A DNA stretch of 11,588 nt from positions 1 to 11,588 of the forward strand of contig JAUWGA010000040.1 of assembly GCA_030606635.1 (NCBI GenBank). The letters are read 5' to 3'. This stretch comes from Methanosarcinales archaeon. Its GTDB lineage: Archaea; Halobacteriota; Methanosarcinia; Methanosarcinales; Methanogasteraceae. The notes under the pieces were generated by a model. It made no database searches. It worked only from the letters and a program-made list of their open reading frames with translations, and was not told where the DNA came from. Below are positions 1 to 5,075 of the stretch, piece by piece (within the stretch, counting starts at the first letter, position 1; every line of letters begins with the position of its first letter). A program made the position numbers and the translations under genes.

Positions 1-200
1 GGTATTTCTTACTCGCAAACTTTTCACAAAAGTTTGATCAAAAACTGTGACCCCCTCAGCTGCGCCTTCGGGCGGATGAATCAGAAACCCCCACCCGAAG
101 GGTATTTCTTACTCGCAAACTTTTCACAAAAGTTTGATCAAAAACTGTGACCCCCTCAGCTGCGCCTTCGGGCGGATGAATCAGAAACCCCCACCCGAGG
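1..200. repeat. Two tandem copies of a 100-bp structured repeat
   Basis: Bases 1-100 and 101-200 are identical except for one base (a at 99, g at 199). The window edge cuts the array, so more copies may lie to the left. Each unit holds a perfect hairpin with a 9-bp stem and 3-base loop (16-36 and 116-136), the palindrome TTTGATCAAA overlapping its 3' side, and a short GC hairpin with a TTCG loop (63-74 and 163-174). A degenerate third start follows: 200-214 matches 101-115 at 12 of 15 positions, and then comes another 9-bp hairpin of different sequence. No credible protein is encoded; short open frames here repeat with the unit. The array lies just past the 3' end of nrdD. It could be a dispersed intergenic element or a structured 3' RNA; which one is not visible from a single locus. 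Confidence 0.9.
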
Positions 201-212
201 GCAGTTTTTACT

Positions 213-233
213 CGATTTTTTGTGAAAAAATCG
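213..233 (-). terminator. T-rich hairpin immediately after nrdD
   Basis: A perfect 9-bp stem with a 3-base loop starts three bases after the nrdD stop codon. Read on the minus strand, the first arm ends in six T residues (230 to 225). Archaeal termination relies mainly on T-runs, so this is a reasonable end for the nrdHD transcript. The hairpin sits where the tandem repeat carries its own 9-bp hairpin and may be a diverged third repeat copy. Termination is inferred, not shown. Confidence 0.5.
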
Positions 234-236
234 CAC

Positions 237-2534
237 TTACACCATATCCGTTTCGCCATACCGCTTCCGGTCCTCGAGTTCCTGCCTCTTTGCGGCATTC
301 CATCCGGATACCGCCTGAAGATACCCTGTAACCCGTGACAACTGCTCCACGTTCGTTGACCCGCAGTTCGGGCACTCGTCCTTTAACCCAGGCGCGAGAT
401 GGGAACAGTCCGTGCATATAGTCATGTCTCTTGTGAATGCGAAGTAGCCGGTCTGCGTATTCTTTGCGATCCGCATCGCGAAGTCGCGAAGCCCCTTCGG
501 GTCAGGCGTGCTCTCGCCAAGGAATATGTGCATGATATTGCCGCCGTCCACGATCGGGAAGAAGACGTGCTCAAGCCCTATACGCTCGGCAAGCGAGATA
601 CCAGCCCCCGGTGGAACGTGCGTGCCGTTTGTGTAGTATATCGGGAGGTCCCTTGTCTTATGGATGGTTGCGAGTGTCCGAGCAAGGTCGCCTTTGACAA
701 CCGCTTTTGCGCATTCTGTGTATTCAGGATCGAGTATGTCGGCCACAGCAAACCGCCCCACAGTCGTCTCGGCAGGCGTTCTTGCAAGCGCGATCGTCAT
801 GCCATGCTCTTCCGAGAGCTGCTTCGAATAGAACTCCATCTCGGTCATCGCCCGGATCGCAAGCTTCCACGCATCCTTTGATTCGTGCAACTGGTGCCCT
901 GTATGGTGCTCTACCATCTCGTTGATGCCGACGACGCCGATCTCGTACACGAGACCTTCCAGATCGACCGCCTGTGACCCCTTCTCTCTGGTAATCGGAT
1001 CCAGCGGGCGCTGTGTAGCAAACGGCATCCGCCGCGCATCTACGATCTGGTTCATCCATTCCCTCTTGATCTTGAAGAGTTGTACCGCTATGTCCATCAG
1101 CCGCTTCAACTCAGTAAACAGCGCCTCATCGTCATGGTTCGCCCGGTACGCGGCTCTCGGGCAGTTTACTGAGATGACCTGCCACGCCCCCATCGAGAAA
1201 TGCTTCCCGTCCTTGAAGATGAGTTTATCATCGAAATCGGAATCGATGTCCGCATTTGAGGAAAAATTATAAGCACAACACTGATAGCAGCTTATTCCCT
1301 CTCCAGCGCCACGATACTCTGGTAGCTGGTTATCAAAGTAAGGAGCGCCGAACTTTGCTGACAGTTCGAAGGTGAGGTCGTACAGTTCGGAATAAGTCGG
1401 AAGATCGGGGTGGTTCGCATTAAACTCCTCGTCCTCCTCTATGAAGTCGGGTTCTATCGAGATCTCTGGCTTTGGGAAGTTGAATGGCTTGCCCCAGTAA
1501 TCCCCACCAAGCATGACATTCATCAGCGCCTTAAACGATATCCGCACCTCGCGCTCAAACTCGCTGTATGTCCGAAGCGGTGCCTGAGCCGGATCGCCGT
1601 TATGGATTCTTCCACGGTATACGACCGGTTTGTCCTTCCAGAGCTTTGGAACTCCCGGAGCCAGCTGGACTGACGAAAAGACGAGCTGTCCTCCGCGTGC
1701 GACCATCATCTGGGTCATCTCGTAGACGAACATCTGCATCAGTTGCTCGATCTCCTCGTAGGACATTCCCTCGAGATACGGCGCAAGAAACGTCAAAAAG
1801 TTATAAAACCCCTGACCGCCCGCAAAGTTCGTCTGCGCGCTCCCGAGAGCCTTTACCGCGTGGAGAATCGCAACCTCCGCCTTCTTTGCAGGACCAGCGA
1901 CACTTGACTTCGTGCCGCTCCCATCCGGCATCAGCCCGTAATAGAAAAAGTACCTGAGGTCCCAGTCCATGCAGAAACTGCGCGTTCCGAGATACTCGAG
2001 ATCATGTATGTGGATATCCCCGTTCAGATGCGAATCAGCGAGTTTCGGTGGCAGCAAGAGCAGATACTGCTCTTTCGAGATCTTGTCTGCCTTCTTCTTA
2101 TGGCTCGTCTCCGCGTTATCCTGAAGATTTGCATTTTCGTTCGCCTCGAACCCTGAGCCCACATCGATCTGGTGCGCGTCATATACCGGAGTCCCCACCC
2201 TCGTTGAGATGTTTCGCCATTCGGGATGCCCGCGCTCAAGAAGGGCTACGTTGACAAGTTCGCGCACGAGCGGACCTGACAGGTGTTTCAGACCGATCTT
2301 TTTGATGCGCGCATCCACCTCTTTCGAAATCTCTTCTGCCTCTTCAACGGTTATCGGATCGATCCTGTAAAATTTCTTGGAAAGCTGCGTCTCCTTTAAG
2401 AGTTGGGCTACGATTGCATGCCGGTCCCAGTCCATCACATGCCCGTCCGTTGTCCGAACCCGGGGCATCTGCGGCACGCTCTTCCAGTCAAGCGTCTGCT
2501 GCACGGTCTCCTGTGGATGACACTGACGTTTCAT
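237..2534 (-). CDS. nrdD: Anaerobic (class III) ribonucleoside-triphosphate reductase NrdD
   Basis: This 765-residue glycyl-radical enzyme reduces ribonucleotides to deoxyribonucleotides for DNA synthesis without oxygen. Residues about 24-115 look like an N-terminal ATP-cone, the allosteric nucleotide-binding module. The catalytic barrel follows, with conserved-looking stretches such as NGDIHIHD (171-178). A C-terminal zinc ribbon has C707, C710, C721 and C724, and the glycyl radical site is RVTGY with G737. Length and domain order are those of a complete NrdD. The ATG overlaps the stop of nrdH by four bases (ATGA), indicating translational coupling. The activating radical-SAM enzyme NrdG is not in the window and must be elsewhere. 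Pairing with a glutaredoxin-like protein suggests the thioredoxin/NrdH-dependent subtype described for some methanogens rather than the formate-dependent one; that subtype call is inference. Confidence 0.97.
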   Translation of the reverse strand: MKRQCHPQETVQQTLDWKSVPQMPRVRTTDGHVMDWDRHAIVAQLLKETQLSKKFYRIDPITVEEAEEISKEVDARIKKIGLKHLSGPLVRELVNVALLERGHPEWRNISTRVGTPVYDAHQIDVGSGFEANENANLQDNAETSHKKKADKISKEQYLLLLPPKLADSHLNGDIHIHDLEYLGTRSFCMDWDLRYFFYYGLMPDGSGTKSSVAGPAKKAEVAILHAVKALGSAQTNFAGGQGFYNFLTFLAPYLEGMSYEEIEQLMQMFVYEMTQMMVARGGQLVFSSVQLAPGVPKLWKDKPVVYRGRIHNGDPAQAPLRTYSEFEREVRISFKALMNVMLGGDYWGKPFNFPKPEISIEPDFIEEDEEFNANHPDLPTYSELYDLTFELSAKFGAPYFDNQLPEYRGAGEGISCYQCCAYNFSSNADIDSDFDDKLIFKDGKHFSMGAWQVISVNCPRAAYRANHDDEALFTELKRLMDIAVQLFKIKREWMNQIVDARRMPFATQRPLDPITREKGSQAVDLEGLVYEIGVVGINEMVEHHTGHQLHESKDAWKLAIRAMTEMEFYSKQLSEEHGMTIALARTPAETTVGRFAVADILDPEYTECAKAVVKGDLARTLATIHKTRDLPIYYTNGTHVPPGAGISLAERIGLEHVFFPIVDGGNIMHIFLGESTPDPKGLRDFAMRIAKNTQTGYFAFTRDMTICTDCSHLAPGLKDECPNCGSTNVEQLSRVTGYLQAVSGWNAAKRQELEDRKRYGETDMV

Positions 2535-2794
2535 GATGCGCGCCCCGCCAGATCATCGATCACGTCCTTTCTGATCCGATCCCCGTCAAACATCTCTTCA
2601 AGGGTCAGAAACGAATCTCCGACCTGTAGAACAGGCGCCATCATCGTGAACACGCCGTTTGCGCGCAGTTCTGTGAGCGCGGCCGGCGTAGACATATCTG
2701 CTTCAGTGTATTCGATCGCTGCTGATTTTAGATAGCTCTTCAGTTTCTTGCATTTCGGACATGCGCTGGTTGTATATACTGTGATTTCGGTCAT
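2531..2794 (-). CDS. nrdH: NrdH-like glutaredoxin/thioredoxin-fold redox protein
   Basis: This is an 87-residue thioredoxin-fold protein with the dithiol motif C12-P-K-C15 near the N-terminus and a probable cis-proline at P54. Size and motif fit small NrdH/glutaredoxin-like proteins. Its likely job is to deliver electrons to the ribonucleotide reductase encoded immediately downstream, since the genes overlap by four bases. In methanogens such proteins are reported to be reduced by ferredoxin- or NADPH-linked disulfide reductases, none of which is in view. The start is supported by a Shine-Dalgarno-like GGAAGGGAG just upstream. Only 26 bases separate the start from the tRNA-Arg 3' end, leaving little room for an independent promoter. 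Function by context is strong; the exact electron donor is unknown. Confidence 0.9.
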   Translation of the reverse strand: MTEITVYTTSACPKCKKLKSYLKSAAIEYTEADMSTPAALTELRANGVFTMMAPVLQVGDSFLTLEEMFDGDRIRKDVIDDLAGRAS

Positions 2795-2820
2795 GAAAAA
2801 CTCCCTTCCTATGTGTAAAA

Positions 2821-2895
2821 CGGACGTGAGGGGATTCGAACCCCTGATGTGCAGCTTAGGAGACTGCCGCCCTGTCCTGGCTAGGCCACACGCCC
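2821..2895 (-). tRNA. tRNA-Arg (anticodon CCU)
   Basis: Read on the minus strand the sequence folds as a full cloverleaf. The acceptor stem GGGCGTG pairs with CACGTCC through one G-U pair, and the discriminator is G at 2821. The D stem is GCCT/GGGC. The anticodon stem GCAGT/GCTGC closes the loop CTCCTAA, with anticodon CCT at 2860-2858. The T arm is AGGGG-TTCGAAT-CCCCT. The D loop has A after GG, the A20 identity element of arginine tRNAs. No intron and no encoded CCA are present. It reads AGG codons. An A/T-rich palindrome lies just upstream, but no clear canonical TATA box was seen. Confidence 0.96.
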
Positions 2896-2906
2896 ATATT
2901 GCGGGT

Positions 2907-2924
2907 GATGTTTAATCTAACATC
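2907..2924. other. Small palindrome upstream of tRNA-Arg
   Basis: GATGTT and AACATC form a perfect 6-bp inverted repeat around a 6-base A/T-rich centre, 12 to 29 bases upstream of the tRNA 5' end. Its centre, read on the minus strand, includes TTAGATTAAAC, a weak TATA-like stretch. It might be part of the tRNA promoter or an operator, but its distance from the tRNA is shorter than ideal for a TATA box. Chance is also possible. Confidence 0.25.
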
Positions 2925-3000
2925 CCAAGGCACATTAATCCATCTGGTGGAGATAGCCAGTGCTGCAAAAGATATGTATGGAACAGATTAAACCAGGTGT

Positions 3001-3150
3001 ATGACCATTTCTACAGACAAATGCGAGTCAATGGTGCGGACGATTGAGGTATTATCCGATAAAGACCTCATGGAACAGATTGAAGAGGGTAAAGGGGATA
3101 ATGCCAAAATTATGGATTTTGAGGAACTTGCAAAGGAACTTGGGATCTGA
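3001..3150 (+). CDS. Small ORF resembling an antitoxin C-terminus (orphan)
   Basis: A 49-codon open frame starts with ATG; an in-frame stop lies four codons upstream, so it cannot be longer at that end. The product ends in VLSDKDLMEQIEEGKGDNAKIMDFEELAKELGI (split here: VLSDKDLMEQIEEG, then about seven residues, then MDFEELAKELGI). This pattern of an acidic helix, a short linker and a final EELxKELG helix resembles the toxin-binding tail of small archaeal type II antitoxins (RelB/Phd-like). The N-terminal DNA-binding part typical of these proteins is short or absent, and no toxin gene follows before 3325. It may be a minimal antitoxin, a decayed relic or an unrelated small protein. The assignment rests on general resemblance only. 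Confidence 0.4.
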   Translation: MTISTDKCESMVRTIEVLSDKDLMEQIEEGKGDNAKIMDFEELAKELGI

Positions 3151-3325
3151 AAATTGGGTAGTGTACTAACTTTCCTGACCTAACACAATTTTCCATCTTT
3201 TATGCGCCCTACTGATGGTGATTTTGAATGACACATCAAAACTGTATAAGACCGCCGTCAAGCCGGATAATCATTAATTCAAAGTCACGGTTTATGGGAC
3301 ACTACCAAAAAATAGGTGCGGTCGT
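3151..3325. other. Gene-free spacer
   Basis: Between the small antitoxin-like ORF and the pilin 3' end I see no convincing reading frame on either strand. A toxin gene would be expected here if the upstream ORF belonged to a toxin-antitoxin pair; none is present. The only recognisable element is the A-run at its right end, annotated separately. Confidence 0.5.
3307..3312 (-). terminator. T-run after the pilin gene
   Basis: Read on the minus strand, a run of six T residues lies about 13 bases after the pilin stop codon. Such T-tracts are sufficient for transcription termination in many archaea. There is no strong hairpin before it. Confidence 0.35.
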
Positions 3326-3745
3326 TCAGACGTATGTGTCGAGAACGACCTGAGCGCTGCCATCATTGAATGTCGCGGCAACGACCACATGATTCTTGCC
3401 GGTGAACCCGCCGCTTGTGTGGAAGGATTCACTGCCGGCGACCCAACCCGAACCAACATCGGGTTCGTAGTCTGCTGGCGGATCTGCTGGCGCTCCATCT
3501 ATGGTTGCGTTCAGATACCGGACAGTACTGGCATCCGGACCGCCCATAAATGTGAATTCGATCGTAGTCAAGTTCATCTGTTCTGCGCTCACCACCACCA
3601 GATTCATCTTGTTGATGTTGCTGCCCATTCCGAATGCCGCCGACCCGACGATCGATGCCAGCGTCACTGTGACAGCCACCATCAGGATGACACCAATAAC
3701 CGGTGAAACAGCACATTCATCCTTTTCCAAGTATTTCTTATCCAT
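3326..3745 (-). CDS. Archaeal type IV pilin (class III signal peptide, Pilin_N/DUF1628)
   Basis: This 139-residue protein begins with a short charged leader (residues 1-10) followed by AVSPVIGVILMVAVTVTLAS, the hallmark of archaeal pilins and pilin-like surface proteins. The hydrophobic helix spans about 12-38 and ends in FGMG. Prepilin peptidase (EppA/PibD type) probably cleaves just before the VSPVIG segment, leaving the helix to build the pilus core; cleavage after A12 is inferred. The rest is a small, polar, G/S/T/D-rich extracellular domain with predicted beta character and no recognised catalytic motif. The start is supported by GGAG 8 bases upstream. The gene stands alone, with its own TATA box and a T-run behind it. 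No pilus ATPase is in the window; a TadC-like fragment lies about 7.6 kb away. Confidence 0.88.
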   Translation of the reverse strand: MDKKYLEKDECAVSPVIGVILMVAVTVTLASIVGSAAFGMGSNINKMNLVVVSAEQMNLTTIEFTFMGGPDASTVRYLNATIDGAPADPPADYEPDVGSGWVAGSESFHTSGGFTGKNHVVVAATFNDGSAQVVLDTYV

Positions 3746-3782
3746 TTAAAACACTCCGTTCGCATGGGTTTGTTTTGGGGTG

Positions 3783-3870
3783 CTGTAGATTCCAACTACA
3801 GTTACTGGCGAATAAACGCTCATAGCATATAAAACTATCGGTTTGTCAGCTACAACTGTAAAATAGTAGC
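3783..3870 (-). promoter_or_regulatory. Pilin promoter with TATA box and flanking inverted repeats
   Basis: On the minus strand TTTTATATGC (3834 to 3825) is a good archaeal TATA box, predicting transcription from about 3803 and a leader of roughly 55 bases before the pilin ATG. Two inverted repeats flank it. Upstream lies GCTAC/GTAGC at 3849-3853 and 3866-3870, containing the palindrome TACAACTGTA at 3851-3860. Downstream, in the leader, lies CTGTAG/CTACAG at 3783-3801. Both share a CTACA/TGTAG core. They look like possible operator sites for a dimeric regulator, but no such regulator is identified. Confidence 0.55.
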
Positions 3871-3884
3871 AAATAGACACATCC

Positions 3885-4754
3885 TCAATCCATCATCGTG
3901 CCGATCCCCTCGTCGGTGAGCAGTTCAAGCAAGAGCGAATGCGGCTTGCTGCCATCGATGATGTGGACCTTCGAGACCCCGCCCTGAATCGCGCAGACAC
4001 CGCCCCGGATCTTCGGGATCATCCCGCCCTGAATCGTGCCATTCCTGATCAGGTCGTCCACCTCTGATGCGGAGATGTGCGATATAAGCGTATCCGCATC
4101 AGACGGATCCGAAAGCACTCCTAACACGTCCGTTAGCAGAATCAGTTTCTTTGCAGAGAGGGCAGCAGCGATATCCCCTGATACCGTATCCGCATTCAGG
4201 TTCAGACTGTTTCCAGCGAGATCTACAGCAATCGGCGCGATCACAGGGATGTATCCGCGCCCTGATGTGATCATCAGGATCTCAGGATTGATGATCTCAG
4301 TCTCACCGACCCAACCGAGATCGATCTCATCGCTGGTTCCTGGAACAATCATCGGCGCCCTCTTTTTGGCAAGGATCAGTCTACCGTCCTTCCCTGAAAG
4401 CCCGATGCCCTTGCCTCCGTACCTGCCGATGAGCGAGACGATTCTTGTGTTCACGTTCCCGACAAGCACCATGCGCGTGATTTCAAGAGTCTCGTCATCG
4501 GTTATGCGTAAGCCGCCTGCGAATTTGGGTCTCTTGCCGAGGCGCTCCATCTTCTCTGATATCTCAGGACCGCCGCCGTGCACGATGACCGGATGGATCC
4601 CGATGTGCTGCAGGAGTATCACGTCGCGGACGATATCATCGAGGATCGACGGTTCAACGATCGCATTGCCCCCGATCTTGATCACTATGATCGAGTCCGC
4701 AAACTCCTGGATATACGGCAGCGCTTCGATCAGGATGTCTGCTCTGGTTGGCAT
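3885..4754 (-). CDS. argB: Acetylglutamate kinase ArgB
   Basis: N-acetylglutamate kinase phosphorylates N-acetyl-L-glutamate with ATP, the second step of arginine synthesis, in the cytoplasm. The 289-residue product has the amino-acid kinase fold signatures in order: KIGGN (26-30) for phosphate binding, VHGGGPEI (58-65), GLSGKDG (118-124), NADTVSGDIAAAL (187-199), LLTDVLGV (206-213) and GGMIPK (243-248), ending in DEGIGT. Length fits a complete single-domain enzyme. One oddity is IRGGV after GGMIPK, where many family members have an acidic-Ala-Cys/Ala stretch. It lies 10 bases downstream of a small membrane-protein gene and is probably cotranscribed with it. No other arginine genes are in view. 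It reads toward the pilin gene, whose promoter starts about 50 bases beyond the argB stop. Confidence 0.96.
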   Translation of the reverse strand: MPTRADILIEALPYIQEFADSIIVIKIGGNAIVEPSILDDIVRDVILLQHIGIHPVIVHGGGPEISEKMERLGKRPKFAGGLRITDDETLEITRMVLVGNVNTRIVSLIGRYGGKGIGLSGKDGRLILAKKRAPMIVPGTSDEIDLGWVGETEIINPEILMITSGRGYIPVIAPIAVDLAGNSLNLNADTVSGDIAAALSAKKLILLTDVLGVLSDPSDADTLISHISASEVDDLIRNGTIQGGMIPKIRGGVCAIQGGVSKVHIIDGSKPHSLLLELLTDEGIGTMMD

Positions 4755-4764
4755 CTTATCGATC

Positions 4765-5040
4765 CTATCCCATAATCTCCTTCATCCTCTTTGCGAGCAT
4801 CAGGATTCCGACGGCAACGATCCCCATCCCGAGGTTCCGAAGCATTCCGGCATACGGAATCTCGGCAAGCGCGACCAAGATATATGTGGCATGTATCAGG
4901 CAGCCAAGCAGAATGACGTACCAGCCCTGCTTCCAGTATATCAGTTTCGTCGATCGAACCGCATAGATGCACGCATAGATCCAGAACAATTCAATCACGA
5001 ACCGTATTACAAGTTCAGCGCTCGACTCCACGATAGGCAT
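4765..5040 (-). CDS. Small three-helix membrane protein, function unknown
   Basis: A 91-residue protein with three hydrophobic segments at about 11-28, 40-58 and 63-83, a short polar N-terminus and a basic C-terminal tail (KRMKEIMG). I do not recognise the family. The open frame extends further upstream, but that extension is arginine-rich and antisense to the DUF2298 gene, so it is not real. The ATG at 5040 is preferred because a TATA box (CTTATATGGC, 5070 to 5061) lies about 25 bases upstream, predicting a leaderless mRNA starting at this codon. It is the first gene of a probable operon with argB, 10 bases downstream. A link to arginine metabolism is not implied by sequence. The three-helix layout resembles membrane modules seen in small archaeal membrane proteins and sensors. 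Confidence 0.7.
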   Translation of the reverse strand: MPIVESSAELVIRFVIELFWIYACIYAVRSTKLIYWKQGWYVILLGCLIHATYILVALAEIPYAGMLRNLGMGIVAVGILMLAKRMKEIMG

Positions 5041-5060
5041 GTATTGATATTCAGCTCCAT

Positions 5061-5070
5061 GCCATATAAG
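5061..5070 (-). promoter_or_regulatory. TATA box for the membrane protein-argB operon
   Basis: CTTATATGGC on the minus strand is centred about 25 bases from the ATG at 5040, the spacing expected for a leaderless archaeal transcript. It overlaps the start region of the divergent DUF2298 gene (ATG at 5076), so the two promoters share a very compact region. Confidence 0.55.
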
Positions 5071-5075
5071 ACCAC

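Noticed and set aside
1..235. CRISPR array
   Set aside because: The two units are directly adjacent 100-bp copies with no unique spacers and no cas genes nearby.
399..2735. Several plus-strand open frames of 65 to 160 codons across nrdHD
   Set aside because: They are shadows of the highly conserved minus-strand reductase and have no recognisable motifs.
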